A DNA stretch of 64,000 bases from Tillus elongatus (GCA_964006375.1 OZ023270.1:52254120-52318119), one strand, 5' to 3'. Positions 37,681 to 51,064 are shown, counted from the first letter of the stretch. Notes: generated by a model from the letters alone, not told the origin. A program made the numbers and translations.

Positions 37681-39006
37681 TTTTTTTTTTATATTTCAAC
37701 AACACTCCACGAGGGCTTACAGCCTAAATACTATCGTACCGTGGGTGTTGACAAGGAGGAAACAGGCAACTTGTTAATTCTGGACTTGAAGGTTTGGAGG
37801 TTCGGAGGAGAAGGAAAAACATGTGCAGGCAAGGAATTTCACAACTTGGAAGTCCTCGGGACAAAATAGCGGGCATAACAAGATGTTCTATGTCTGGTGG
37901 CCTGGACAGTAAAAGGGTGCATTCACTCTGTTCCTCTGGTAGATCTGTTGGGGGCAGCAGGTGGGGGAACTATGGAGGAAAGCTCCTCTGAGCGGTGCCC
38001 GTGCAGATATCTATAAAAGAGAGAGAGGTCACCAACGGCACGTCGGTGGGCAAGGGATGGCAGCCTTTGGGTGAGGGTAGGGTCACCGATGAGACGTATA
38101 GCTCTCTTTTGAATGGAGTCCAGGATATCGAGTGTGGAAGCGGCAGCTGCACCCCAGATGTGGGAGCAGTATTCGAGGTTTGGCCTTATTTGTGAAGTAT
38201 ATAAGGTATAGAGACTAGCTGGTGAAAAGTATTTGCGAGCCCGGAAGAGGAAACCTGATTTCTTAGCAGCCGCTTCTGCAATTGATGTGGCATGTTGGTG
38301 CCAATTAAGATTTCGATCCACAGAAATGCCAACAAGAGAAAAGGACTCATTACTTGGAATAACTTGGTTGTTCATTGTGATGGGTCTAGGGCTGGTGTAT
38401 CTCTTATGAGAAAGAAAGCAAGACTGAGATTTGGTGGGGTTGAATTGTACAAGATTTCTACTTCCCCAGTCTAATATTTTTTGGAGATCCACGGAGATAG
38501 AACCCTCCATGAGTCTGCGATCCTCATCTAATTGGGCTAAAGAGAAAGGCTTAGAATATTGTATATTTGAGTGGAGGGTGCTGTCGTCCGCGTAACTGTG
38601 AACTGGGTTGGATGTGCAAGAGAGGAGGTCATTGATGTGGAGAAGAAGCAAAGCAGGGGCTAAAGCTGAACCTTGAGGAACTCCTGCATTAATTGGATAT
38701 AGTTTAGAGGAATGGCCATCCACTACAACAGAAATGCTCCTGTTGGAGAGGAAATTTGCTGTCCAGGTACAAAGTTTTGGTGGTAGGACATAGGCCGGAA
38801 GTTTATTAAGCAGCGCTGCGTGCCACACCTGGTCGAATGCTTTGGATGTGTCTAGAGCAACAATCTGGGATTCACCGTGTAGTTCTATAGACTTCTTCCA
38901 AGAATAGGTGACAAAGGAAAGGAGGTCGGTAGTCGATCTGCGCTGACGGAATCCATACTGCCTGTCGTGGATTAGACTGTGTTTTTCATGTACGAGGTGT
39001 GCTACG
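37681..39006 (-). pseudogene. 5'-truncated LINE with long reverse transcriptase frame
   Basis: On the minus strand an open frame runs from about 39004 to 37923, of which 301 aa follow the ATG at 38828. It encodes the palm and thumb of a non-LTR reverse transcriptase: QYGFRQRRSTTDLL, ALDTSKAFDQVWH, INAGVPQGSALAP and the catalytic HSYADDSTLHS, then the thumb and a C-terminal region (RPNLEYCSHIWG). After the stop at 37923 the homologous frame goes on to about 37735 with two nonsense codons. A short T run (37680-37690) is consistent with the element's A-rich 3' end. The N-terminal endonuclease is absent. This is a dead-on-arrival insertion; the clade is not settled (CR1/L2- or Jockey-like). Confidence 0.85.
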
Positions 39007-39057
39007 AAAAATTAAATATAGGTGATGATTTTAATAAATACGACATTATAAATATTA

Positions 39058-39200
39058 AGATGATTTTTAGGGAATTTCGTAGAAAAAAATTTGTTAAAAA
39101 CGATTGTAAGGCATTCAAAAAATTTGTTTGAATGAGCGTGAACTATGGACCCCGAACACACATCCCGGGTCACTTGAAGAACCGACACAGAGCAGATACT
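39058..39200 (+). mobile_element. HINE-like head fragment
   Basis: Diverged head (TAGGGAATTTCGTAGAAAAA) with GAATGAGCGTGAACTATGG and CATCCCGGGTCAC; no TA tract or body. Confidence 0.6.
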
Positions 39201-39258
39201 ACGTGTAGAGTGTAGATGATCCCAAAATATAATGAATTAGCGCAACGGAAAAAAGTTC

Positions 39259-39706
39259 GGGACGCAGCAAGTGCGTTATGGTAGTAATTTTTTATTAAAT
39301 GCTTCAAACTTGAATAACTCAATTTTCTATAAACTTAGAAAGTGTAATTCTGGTATGTAGTAAGGACTTTCCTAAGGCAAGATATCCACCAAATAAAATT
39401 AAAATAGCTTTGTAATATTCGGAGCAAAAAATTTTTTTCGAAAGAAAATTCAAAATTTGAACTCAATTTTCTATAAACTTGGAAAGTTGAATTTTGGTAG
39501 GTAGTAAGGTCTCTCCCAATCCAACATATGTAGTAAATTTTTTTTAAACAGCTTTGTAATTTTCGGAGAAAAAATATTTTTTCGAAAGAAAACTCAAAAT
39601 TTTCCCGGAAAACTGCACGATTTTCCTGGCTAACGAACCCATCCAAGCCATTAATAAAAGAAAGGTACTTGCCGAGTTTCATCCAAATCGGTTAATTTTG
39701 AGTTAT

Positions 39707-39790
<84 letters not shown>

Positions 39791-39832
39791 AACATATAAA
39801 AATTGAAACTGACTTCGGTTATGGGTTCTAGG
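39259..39832 (-). mobile_element. HINE-like element, inverted
   Basis: Begins GGGACGCAGCAAGTGCGTTAT-type tail (39259), two tandem body units with TCAATTTTCTATAAACTT, TA tract 39710-39784, and a conserved block cut short at GGGTTCTAGGTG. Confidence 0.8.
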
Positions 39833-39925
39833 TGTTAACAATTCATGCGTTTCAAACAAAAATGATATCTTGCTCGAAACGTATGAAATCTGTGCAATAT
39901 TGTTTTTCCAAATGTCAAAATAAAA
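39833..39925 (-). repeat. Fragment of the tRNA-carrying dispersed repeat
   Basis: AATGATATCTTGCTCGAAACG and GTATGAAATCTGTGCAATATTG match 27290-27330 in the same orientation. Confidence 0.65.
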
Positions 39926-39938
39926 TGAAAAAAGTTCG

Positions 39939-40240
39939 GGACGCAACAAGTGCGTTATGGTAGTGAATTTTCATTAAATGCGTCAAATTGGAATAACTCA
40001 ATTTTCTATAAACTTAGAAAGTAAAATTTTGCCAAGGCAACCAAATATCCACCAAATTTCATTAAAATAGCTTTGTAATTTTCGGAGAATTTTTTTTTTT
40101 CTAAATAAAACTGAAAATTTTTCCGGCAAACATTATTATATAAACATAGAAAAATTAAAATGACCCCGGATCTGGGTTCTAGGGGTTCACTTGAAAATTT
40201 TTTTGCAAAGTCTTCATAAAAGAAAGGTACTTGCCGAGTT
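39939..40240 (-). mobile_element. HINE-like element, inverted, short
   Basis: Tail GGGACGCAACAAGTGCG at 39939, body, a very short remnant of the TA side, then GACCCCGGATCTGGGTTC and GCAAAGTCTTC. Confidence 0.75.
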
Positions 40241-40344
40241 TGTATGTATTTCTACTTTAATCTATTAATTGCTGTATTTACAAAGCGTGGTTATAATATG
40301 ATAAGTGCTAGAATGTATTTATTAATATTATTTCTATTTTGTAG

Positions 40345-41660
40345 AACTAATTCAGAAAAAACGATAATCCTTGATATGGAAGTTTATGTTTTAGGCAAAA
40401 ATATATGATGTTTTGTTTGTATTTTGCAATGTCTTGCAGAACAATGTTATTATCTAGTTGTGTGGAGCACAATTTTTCTGCTTGTTCTTTGATTTTATCG
40501 CTGATAAGAGGCATGTTAGTAATTTTATGTAATTCGCTAATTCTTGTATATCTAGTTTTATTTAGGATCAATCTCAGGCATTTATTTTGATATATTTGTA
40601 ATTTTTTGGTGTGTTTTTGCCGCGCCGCACCATATGGGTGCTGCATAATTAAGCGTGGGTCGCATTATGGATTTGTATATAATAATTTTATTTCTAACAG
40701 ACCCCTTACTTTTTTTGTTAATTAGGGATATAGTTTTCTTAGGTCCATAATGTTTTGTCAATATGATTTTTAAATGTTAGCGTTTCGTCGAGATAAACAC
40801 CCAAATATTTAACTGTCTTACCAATTTTAATTGTTTCGGAGTTTAGTTTAATAGGCTGAAATAGTTTGTTGTTTTTATATTTTTTTGCTAAATATTATGG
40901 CCTCGCATTTATTAGAATTTACTTTAATTTTCCAGTCTTGAAAGTACTTAGCCAGAATATTTAGGTGAATTTGGATTTGCTTTGATGCAACTATTAGACT
41001 AAAGGAATGTGCGTATATGGCCGTGTCATCAGCAAAAAGTGCCATTTGTGTTTTTTCAAAATGTGGAATATCGTTTAGATATATATTAAATAATTTTGGG
41101 CCGGTTATGGAGCCTTGTGATACTTCTGCATTTATAATTCTAGCATTTGATAAAGTATTATTGATTCTAACTCTAAATGTTCTACCCTTTAGATAAGTGT
41201 ATAGCAGGAAAATTAAATGTTTTGGGTAGTTAGCCTTGATAAGTTTATAAACTAGGCCATCATGCTATACTGTGTCAAACGCTTTTTCAATGTCCAGTGT
41301 TGTCATGACTGTAGATTTATCTTTATTAAAATTTACGCATATGTCGTTGACAATGCGTGCTATTTGTTGTGTTGTACTATGCTTTCTTCTAAAACCGAAC
41401 TGGGTGTTTATTGTCGGATAGATGGAACTTTCAATTTTATCTAGCCTGGTTGCGATTACCATTTCTGCTATTTTACCTAAGGTATTTTAGAGGCTTATCA
41501 ATCTGTAGCTTTCCGGGCTGTGGAGATCTTTACCTGGTTTGTTCATTGGTATGCAGACCGCTTCTTTCCATATTAAAGGAAAGTAGCTGTGCTTAATCAT
41601 ACTATTTGCTGTCAGCTTTATCACGGCTGTTCTAGGAATCCTTTTCAAGGCGATGTAGCA
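40345..41660 (-). pseudogene. Jockey-like LINE reverse transcriptase, degenerate and 5'-truncated
   Basis: On the minus strand: PLIWKEAVCIPMNKPGKD and SPESYRLISL (41500-41640), FGFRRKHSTTQQIARIV and TTLDIEKAFDTV (about 41265-41420), the catalytic FADD box (about 41024-41035) within LFADDTAIYAHS, KVNSNKCEAIIFSKK, and an open 99-aa C-terminal stretch at 40347-40646. Several stops and frameshifts separate these pieces. The order and motifs fit Jockey-clade elements. No endonuclease or ORF1 remains. Its 5' end abuts a copy of the tRNA-carrying repeat. Confidence 0.82.
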
Positions 41661-41679
41661 GACAACCACGCTGCCTCTG

Positions 41680-41967
41680 CGCCATCTAAGCACACGTTAA
41701 CTAACGTTTTGTTTACATGATACTCCAGATCGGCTTCGTGCCCGGGATATTATATTCAAAGTACACGTAACAATTAATTACAGAATTAGTAGAATTAAAC
41801 ACATCCCACGACTGCTTCGGTCTTATATTACGTCTTATGTTAAGTTTAAAAATAAAAGAAACTATTTTAGCATCATTTTTACAGATACTTGGCTTGATTT
41901 CTACTATATTATGCTACACTTTCATTTAAAAACCACAGCATAATATATCTATGCTGTGATAAAACTG

Positions 41968-42033
<66 letters not shown>

Positions 42034-42435
42034 ACAAATATAGTGTATTTTAAAAGTTGATTGAATCTCCCAGTTACATAAAAATCACTTGGCCAATTTT
42101 TTATTTCATGTCGTCTGTCATTTTCCATATTTGTGGCCGAGATTTCACGATTGTTGGTTCGGGTAGTATGCTTTCTGCCTGGTATATATTTAGTTTGGTT
42201 AGCGTTGATGTATGGTTTATACATGTTGTATGAATCAATATACGCGTGGCAGTTAATTACTCTGTCTGTCAGGCATTGGACTATAACCACTAAGTCGTCT
42301 CAACGCATGTCTTTCAGATTTTATTTTTAATTTGGAAAAAACTGTATTGTGTACCAAATTACTTGAAATTCACAACATATGTTTATATACACCATTTCTA
42401 GCCACATGTAAAGTCTTATTCCAGTTACTTTGATA
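41680..42435 (-). repeat. Dispersed repeat carrying a tRNA-like module, copy 3 (truncated)
   Basis: It matches 27405-28135 in the same orientation, from CTCTGCGCCATCTAAGC (remnant of the tRNA-like D-arm) to GCCACATGTAAAGTC. A TA then TG tract (41969-42033) replaces about 20 bp that are present in the 27.7-kb copy, so this TA tract arose inside the repeat. Confidence 0.72.
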
Positions 42436-42439
42436 CAAA

Positions 42440-42630
42440 AATATAGCGTTTTCAAAACAAAGAAAAATTGAATATTTTTGGGGGAAAAGAATGCCCGTTA
42501 TAGCTGATATACGAACTCGTGCGCGGTCTTAATACAATGAAGATATGTGGCAAGTTTCGTTCAAATCAGTTAAGTATTTTTTGAGTTATCGCTGACACAC
42601 ACACACACACGCACGCACGCACACACACAC

Positions 42631-42722
<92 letters not shown>

Positions 42723-42838
42723 GACACTAACCGCGGATATGTGTCCTAGGGAGCCTAGCTTGCACTCGTTTAAAGAAATTTTGTCAAAAGTCGCGATCTC
42801 CTCAATAGTGCATTTTTTCTTCGAAAATCCACTAAAAC
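42440..42838 (-). mobile_element. HINE-like element, inverted, variant body
   Basis: Variant body with GTATTTTTTGAGTTATCGC, an AC/GCAC tract (42595-42631), a TA tract (42632-42717), then the conserved block in reverse (CCGCGGATATGTGTCC) and the head remnant (TAGTGCATTTTTTC...TCCACTA). It ends where a transposase pseudogene begins. Confidence 0.75.
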
Positions 42839-43738
42839 GTGTTGTAGATCGTGGACTTCGAAATGAAGCAGTCAAAGTTGCAGTTTTGGACCATTTACAC
42901 ATGGATAATACTCAAGCTGTTAAGAAAATATCTCAAGCTTCTGTTATATCTTGCAGTGCTTTTTACAGAATTTTGAAAACTCACAAATTATTCAAAATAT
43001 CGTTAGTTCACGAATTGAACGAAGATGATTCTGATCGTCGCCTTTTATTTTGTGAGTATTTTAGCGAACAATTAATTGTTAGGCAAACTCTACCATACAT
43101 GTGTTTATCGGACTAATGTTTTTTCTTTTTGAATGGAGATGTAAATAGACACAATTGTCGATATTGGAACAATGCGAATTCTCATTTATTTAGGGAAACT
43201 TACACTCAATACCCCCAAAATTGATTAGTTCGGCCGGCATTTTAGGAAACCAATCTTAATAACCCTTGTCCATTGAGGGTAATCTAAATGGAGAAAACTA
43301 TTAACATTTTTTGGAAGATCAGATTATAGGTACCTACGATTCTCGAAATTTTAGAAAATATTAACACCCTTTCAGACAATGGATTAACTTTTAAACAAGA
43401 TGGTGCATCTCCACATTTTAATGTTCGCGTGCGACAAGGAATGAATGGGCGCTTCCCAGGAGGGTGGATTGGCAGAAGAGGCCGACTCGATCACCTGCTC
43501 TAAGTCGCTGGACTTTTTATGGGGACACCTCAACTTAAAACTTTATGCCACTCAGTTTGAAAATCTTGAAGATTTACGAGTCAGAATTGTTAGGGAATGC
43601 CAATTATTGACACCGAATATGTTCGTAAATTTAGAACAAGACTTGAAAGAAGACTATATCACTGTATGGAAGTACGTGGAGGGCATTTTTAGCAATACCT
43701 TAACTAATTTAGGACTTGTTTGTTGTTGTTTTTTCTAA
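42839..43738 (+). pseudogene. DD41D-type Tc1/mariner transposase pseudogene
   Basis: A frame from about 42839 reads RNEAVKVAVLDHLHMDN, a helix-turn-helix remnant and HELNEDDSDRRLLFCEYF up to a stop at 43116. Then follow VNRHNCRYWNNANSH, which resembles residues 168-180 of the transposase at 8354, FKQDGASPHF with the second catalytic Asp (about 43399), and in another frame SLDFLWGHL and the C-terminal part (43445-43738). Stops and at least two frameshifts break it. The N-terminal ~60 residues are lost next to the HINE-like element. No inverted repeats were recognised. Confidence 0.85.
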
Positions 43739-44456
43739 TGCTATAAATCAATAAACATTTTCTGGAAAACTACATTGCCACTTCTTTAAAAAGTATACAG
43801 TTGTGTAGAGGGTGAGTAGAACTCTTAATAGATATGTCAAATAGCCCCCCTTGCCATTTAAAAATCTTTAGGAGGTTGCTGTCAAACACAGGGGGATGAA
43901 GTTGTGCATATTAATTTTATACCAAAATTAGTCACTTCTACATGAAAATTGACACATCTATCAACTTGTTTTCATCAGTTATAAACGAATTAGGTTTTCG
44001 CTGAAAGACCCTGTTTATATTATATACGTCAGTTATACTAGGTGGGTACTAATTGGTATTTTTGCAGATATGTGTCTATCAATTACAATCAAATTTTGAA
44101 CTTCAAACTATGTCTGAATATAACAACACACGCGGGCATTTACGTAAAGAACAAAACCATGTTTTGATATAATAAATATCACGAGAACAGCAATGGTTAT
44201 AACAAAATGAACTTAGGATGGTGTTTATATGTATATCTAATTAAAATAAAAAGCATGTAACGCGAATGACCATGTTTTATTAGAAAATTGTGTGACAATT
44301 ATCATGAAAACAAGATTCAATGTCGCGTACCTATATTCTTAACTTTATGTAGTCAACCAAATTTGATAATTAGATACCTACTCTATTTTCAGTTTTCAAC
44401 TCATATTAATATATTGTAATATAAGTATATTGTTTATGAATTCTGCGTCGACTACT
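43739..44456. other. Intergenic, nothing recognised
   Basis: AT-rich sequence without recognised features. Confidence 0.4.
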
Positions 44457-44943
44457 TTTAGTTAATTTTTATTTTAAAAAAATCTCTAATAGAGAGGTAT
44501 CGATGGTGAGACTGTGTGTGTGTGTTTTGTTTCTATTTCGATGAAACTAATGGCTTGAATGAGTTCGTTAGCCAGGAAAATCGGACAAGGTTTTCCGAGA
44601 AAACTTTGAGTTTTCTTTCGAAAAAAAATTTTTTCTCTGAAAATTACAAAGGTATTTTAATGAAATTTTGTGGATATATTTCCTTGGGAAAGACTTTACT
44701 ACCCAAAATTAAACTTTGTAAGTTTATAGAACATTGAGTTATTGATATTTTAAGTTTTATTTCGAAAAAAATTTTCTCTTCGAAAATTACCAAGTTGTTT
44801 TAATTAAATTTGGTGGATATGTTGCTTTGGGAAAGAACTTACTACTTACCAAAATTCAACTTTCTAAGTTTATAGAAAATTGCGTTATTTAAATTTGAAG
44901 CATTTAATAAAATTTCACTACCATAACGCACTTGCTGCGTCCC
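44457..44943 (+). mobile_element. HINE-like element with GT in place of TA tract
   Basis: Head TTTTAGTTAATTTTTATT, GAGGTATCGATGGTGAGACT, then a short GT tract (44513-44524) where the rest of the conserved block and the TA tract are expected, two body units and the tail CTACCATAACGCACTTGC with TGCGTCCCG. Confidence 0.78.
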
Positions 44944-44947
44944 GAAC

Positions 44948-45095
44948 TTTTTAGTTTATTTTCTTAAAAAAATCACTAACGATGAGATCCCGACTTCTGA
45001 ATTTTGAAAAATGTCTTCAGATGACCGCGAAGTAGGCCCCCTAGTACCCATATCCAGGGTGAGTTTCATTTTTTATATGTTATGTTATGTTATAT

Positions 45096-45170
<75 letters not shown>
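44948..45170 (+). mobile_element. HINE-like head plus TA tract
   Basis: Starts four bases after the previous copy's tail: head remnant, block (CCATATCCAGGGTGAG), TA tract 45090-45170. The body is missing. Confidence 0.75.
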
Positions 45171-45172
<2 letters not shown>

Positions 45173-45470
45173 TAGTATAGGAGTATAGAATGTTTTATTG
45201 ATTCAAATTTTACAATATGTTCCACAAATAAGCATAAGCTTGTGCTTGCAGTTAACACAATTTCATTTCATGTTCTAAACTAAACTATCAAACTATTTTT
45301 ATAAAATGTCAACGTACGTTTCTTCCTTCTGCATTTCTATCAATAACACTCCTGCAGCTGCCACTAGTATTCCACTATGATTATAAGAGAACTCATTCCA
45401 ATATAACACCAAAGTTCTTAACTAATATTAAAATTCTCACTACTATAATTTTGAGATTTTACTTGATATG
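45171..45470. other. Unassigned stretch between TA tracts
   Basis: No recognised feature; AT-rich, no open frame of note. Confidence 0.4.
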
Positions 45471-46647
<1,177 letters not shown>

Positions 46648-46956
46648 CTAGACGCAGTAAGTGCATTTTTATAGCAAATTTTCATGATATGCTTCAAATG
46701 TCAATAACTCAATTTGCTATTAACCTAAGATTTGCTGGGTAGGAAACCAATTTTCTCAGAAACATTTAAAATTTATTTTTGGAAAATTCTAATACATTTT
46801 CAAATAATAAGTCATTTTGATAAAATGTGGAACATTGTTTCTACTATATAGGTTATACCGGTAACCAGATTGATGCCTGCTTGCATTAGAGAGACATATT
46901 TGCTATTAAAAACATTTTTATGAAAATTCACTTCCACAACGCACTTGCTGCGTCTA
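46648..46956. mobile_element. Two-ended ~309-bp snap-back element
   Basis: Diverged copy: starts TAGACGCAGTAAGTGC and ends CACAACGCACTTGCTGCGTC. Interior as in the other copies (TTGATGCCTGCTTGC). Confidence 0.78.
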
Positions 46957-47074
46957 GACTTCTTGTTTCGTATGGAATTATTTTTACAGGTGAAACCAAC
47001 TTCACAAATAACTGGATATTTAATCGACACAATAGTGTATAATGGGATCAAAGCAATCCCCGACTTACTGCAGA

Positions 47075-47128
47075 AAGAAGAGACCAGTACGTAAGAAGAG
47101 ACCAGTACGTAAGAAGAGACCAGTACGT
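47075..47128 (+). repeat. Three exact 18-bp tandem units in a transposase relic
   Basis: AAGAAGAGACCAGTACGT is repeated three times without a change. Eighteen bases keep the reading frame, giving RRDQYV repeats just upstream of the transposase pseudogene. Confidence 0.9.
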
Positions 47129-47129
47129 A

Positions 47130-47603
47130 TTTGCAGTAGATGTGTGGTGGGAAATTATTGATACCACAATCTTATGACCATTTTTCTATAACACGAACCT
47201 CAATTCAGAACGATATTTGGGATTTCTGCCCAGTGAATTGGAAGAAATATTGGACAATTTACCTCTAGTACGATTTAGAACGGAACAAATTTTCAACACG
47301 ATGGTGCGTCTGCCCATAATTCTAGAAATGTGTCAGCATATCAAACGGAACATTTTATAAGCTGGATAGGAAATGCAGGCCTATTTGTGGCCGCCGAGAT
47401 CTCCGGACCAGACGCCTCTCGATGTCTTTTTGTATGGTACTGTAAAAAATAAAGCGTATCAGAAAAAACCTGAAAATGCTGAAGAACTAGAAAATAATGT
47501 TCGAGCCTCTGTAAGGAGTATTCGTCACCAATCAATGAAAAAAGTCGGAAGAGAAATATTTCGTAGGTGCCAGAAGTGTTTAGAAGTTCATGGTAGACAC
47601 TGA
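47130..47603 (+). pseudogene. Tc1/mariner-type transposase pseudogene, C-terminal half
   Basis: Remains in order: FYNTNLNSERYLGFLPSEL, a D-G-A catalytic context (HDGASAHNSRNV, about 47300), and in a shifted frame (47373-47603) WPPRSPDQTPLDVFLYG with the third catalytic Asp and an intact C-terminus through CLEVHGRH. A stop and at least one frameshift lie between. N-terminal domains are missing. A SINE starts 32 bp after the stop. Confidence 0.82.
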
Positions 47604-47634
47604 AAACATTAACTGTAGATAAGTTTTAGATTTA

Positions 47635-47922
47635 GAACCTCGGTGGTTCAGGGGTAATAACGTATGCCTCTGAACCGAAGGGTACTGGGTTCGATCCCAG
47701 GGTACTCCTTTCAATGTTTCAGTACAAACTGCAACACTAACATCAATCGAGGATCTGGCGTTGTATTTGAGCAAGTTGAATGTCTGCACGTTTCGCCCTT
47801 CGGAGAGGGGACGTAAAGCCGTCGGTCCCGTTTCCATGCGATGTTGGGGACGTTAAAGCTCCCTACCCTCCTTACAGAAAGGCAGGGGTCCAGCAAAATT
47901 TCCAGGATAGCGAGGTGAAAGA
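47635..47922 (+). mobile_element. tRNA-derived SINE, family S1, 3'-truncated
   Basis: Head GAACCTCGGTGGTTCAGGGG and B-box GGGTTCGATCCC (about 47687), both close to the Pol III consensus. The body matches 18373-18724 up to GATAGCGAGGTGAAA. The loop CTCTGAA suggests a tRNA-Gln(CTG)-like ancestor, but weakly. Confidence 0.82.
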
Positions 47923-48184
47923 AAGTAATTTTTCTGTAGGTTTGTCTTTTACTTTTCTGGCTCACTCTGTGATTTTTACGCTCTGAAGAGCACCAGTAGC
48001 GAACACATATCCTTGTGATGTATATATTTTCCTAATAATCCCATATAAAATTTGGGGAAAAATGTAAAGAGAAAAAAATACAAAAACAAGGAAAAAACAG
48101 AAAAGATAAAAACAAAAGAGGAAAAAAAAAGTTTCAATAAAAAAACTTTTACAAATGCAAGTTTAGTGATATGAGTTTAAAAAG
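47923..48184. other. Intergenic, A-rich
   Basis: A-rich stretch near 48060-48150; nothing else recognised. Confidence 0.4.
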
Positions 48185-48565
48185 GTCTGGACGTAGCAAG
48201 CAATTTTCATAAAAATGTTTTTAATTGCAAATATATTTTGTTTTTAAAAGGACATCAAATTTGGTTAGCAGTGTAACCTATATATTAGCAACAGTGTACC
48301 ATATTTCATTCAAATAGCTTTGTTGTTTCAAACAGTACAAACATTCTCCGAAAATAAACTTCAAAAGTTCCAGAAAAAACTGGTCCGATTTTCCTAGTCA
48401 ACGAACCTCTTCAAGCTGTTTACACATCTGCCAAGATATAATTATTCACAAACCGCTTTATTACCAAAAATGGAACTGACCCCGTATATGGGTTCTAGGG
48501 GTTCTGGTTCGCGCTCATTTGAAGAAATCTTTTCAAAATTGACAAGTCTCGGTCTTCTGAATAAC
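48185..48565 (-). mobile_element. HINE-like/snap-back junction copy
   Basis: Begins GGACGTAGCAAGC with the interior of the two-ended element, then passes without a second tail into GTCCGATTTTCCTAGTCAACG and ACCCCGTATATGGGTTC, the body and conserved block. It shows that the interior of the two-ended element is native HINE-like sequence. Confidence 0.7.
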
Positions 48566-49211
48566 GAATAGCTGAAACTACTACCAAAGCATCTTAAAAA
48601 GGGTCTATTTGAAATGGATTTTCCGTAAATATTTTAGTAAAATGAAGGACTATGATGGTTGAAGCTGAAATTTGAGACTTTGTAAAACACACTTATTACG
48701 ATATTTCTTCTACATAACCCTTATTTGTTTTAGATTCTTTGTCTGAAAATTGCAAATTTCGACGTTTCAAATCGCGATGTAGACGTTTTAAGAAGAAAAA
48801 CTATAAAATTTCCAAAATATTTTTATGCTACTATTCTTTACCTTTTTGCGTAAACAAACCTTAACCTTTGTATGTAATATTCAACTGAGTTTGTTAGTCA
48901 CAAAAAATATTTTGTTCTTGTGCGTTCCTCTGATCACCAGTGGCACCCAATTTTTGGTCTTTAAATGCCTATCACTTTTTTTTAACTTACAGATCTGAAT
49001 TTCGGCATGTAGGGTAAGTTTAATAGTAGAAAGGTGTGTAGCAGATTGGTTGCCATAGCTATGTTATTTTCAGAGATTCAAATTTTCCAAAAGAAAACTC
49101 AACATTTTCCGGAAAACTGGTCCAATTTTGAACTTGTCCAGGCCACGTACCAAAGGAGGGCACCTACCAAATATCAGCAAAATGGTCCCATTATTTTTTA
49201 AATTATCAGTA

Positions 49212-49291
<80 letters not shown>

Positions 49292-49338
49292 CACAGATCT
49301 CCTCATTAGTGAATTTTTGTTTTACAAAAAATTCGCTA
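48566..49338 (-). mobile_element. HINE-like element, long form, inverted and diverged
   Basis: Extension phrases (AAGGGTCTATTTGAAATGG, GTTTCAAATCGCGATG), body, TA tract 49214-49291, and a head with the block deleted (ATCTCCTCATTAGTGAATTTTTG...). Confidence 0.72.
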
Positions 49339-49980
49339 AAAACAATAATTTCGTAATTTGTGAACAAAATAACCAAAACAAAAGCAGAATCAACCCTAAA
49401 ATCACAAGATCTAATAATAGAGAGTTATGCGCTAGATGCGTATTTCGACAACGAAGTTGTCTTCATCAGTAACTGTCGCTAAACTCTGCTTTTTGTTTCA
49501 GTTTCCAAACACAGTGCCCAACCTCGGTCTTTTAACATAACCATTTGGAAGTGTAAATATTTAAACTCTTTAAACGAAAGGCTTGCAAGAGCTACAATTA
49601 CGCTTAGGGTATTAATCTTTAAATTGTAAGCAGTTTTGTAATAGTTTACCAAAAATTTTAAAATCATTATCAAACTTCGAAAACTACAATTAAAAATTAA
49701 CATAGTTTACCGATAAGGGATACTGCATATTTACATATACTTATTTATTTAAATATTTATTTGAACCTAAGTTGTCGGCAACAAACAAATAATTAGTATG
49801 AACGCACATGTTTTCACCTAAAGCATTATTCAATGGAACAGGGATAGCAACCCGGCTCGTAGCAGTCGCTCTATTCTAGTCTCCCTAATGTTACGTTCAT
49901 TCCAGATAGTATACAATTCGATTGTTATTGTTTATCTCCCTCCATAGATGCTCGGGATTGCGATAGATTTAAAGTTTTGG
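49339..49980. other. Intergenic, nothing recognised
   Basis: The phrase TTTCGACAACGAAGTTGTC near 49443 is a short imperfect palindrome. No gene seen. Confidence 0.4.
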
Positions 49981-49981
49981 T

Positions 49982-50114
49982 TTTAGTGAATTTTTATTAA
50001 AAAAATTCACTAATAGAGAGGTATCGATGGTGAGACTTTGCAAAAATTCTTTCAAATGAGCGCGAATTAGGACCCCTAGAACCCATATCCGGGGTCAGTT
50101 TGAATTTTTATATG

Positions 50115-50203
<89 letters not shown>

Positions 50204-50475
50204 CCGTCTGATAACTCAAAAAATAATTAACCGATTTAGATGAAACTCGGTGCCTTTCTTTTATTAATAGCTTGGATGAGTTCGTTGGCCAGGAAAATCG
50301 GACGGGGTTTTCCGGGAAAATTTTGAGTTTTCTTTCAAAAAAAATTTTTTTTCCCGAAAATTTCGATAAAATTTGGTCTACATATTGCTTTGGGAAATAC
50401 CTAACTATGTGCCAAAATTCAGCTTTCTAGGGTTACAGAAAATTGAGCTATTCAAATTTGAAACATTTATGTTTA
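49982..50475 (+). mobile_element. HINE-like element, tail-less
   Basis: Head 49982-50013, full conserved block, TA tract 50119-50199, TGTATCCGTCTGATAACTC, body to about 50475 as in 9987-10250; no stem-loop tail. Confidence 0.82.
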
Positions 50476-50849
50476 AATCATAAGTATGTGGTTGCTGTTG
50501 GTTAGTCAATGCTTTTCTTATTGACTCATGAAATTCATTTGTATGTTTTCGAGAAATGTCAATAATACTGAATTCACTGATTGTTAATCATTGGAAGCAT
50601 TTACGATTATATATAACTCTATTGTAATGTATTATCATTTATCACCTCTGTAGTATAATTATTTTTGCCTTACAACTCGCAGCGTTTTTAGTCAATTGTT
50701 GTTATTAATAGTCAATAGTTTCTTTCCGAATACACAAACCTTCCATTGACTTCTGCTTCTGCCGCTGTTACAGTCCTTTTATTTAGAGCTAGAGTTGTAA
50801 CCACTCATACAAACAGTGTTTTTTAACCACGTGGCTGGGCGACTGACCG
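50476..50849. other. Intergenic, nothing recognised
   Basis: No recognised feature. Confidence 0.35.
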
Positions 50850-51064
50850 AATTCATTCCCAGTTGCTGTTGATTTACTCATATTCTCTTAATATGTTTGA
50901 AGATGTGGTGTCTACTTCATTCCAAGTCACTATTAACCGACTATTTATGAAATCAAATAAGTAAATTAAATCGATTGTCATAAAATATGTAGTGTATTAA
51001 GACAAGTGAAAAAGAAATAAAACATATATAACTGTGCACATTTTGATTATATTTTAGGGTGCTT
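50850..51064 (-). mobile_element. hAT-type element fragment, third copy
   Basis: It matches the left part of the hAT copies in reverse (GAATTCATTCCCAGTTGC, TCCAAGTCACTATTAACC, GTGCACATTTTGATTATATT). Both termini are missing. Confidence 0.75.

Noticed and set aside
37794..38474. Plus-strand open frames opposite the LINE
   Set aside because: They are antisense shadows of the reverse transcriptase coding strand, which carries the YADD box and RT motif order.
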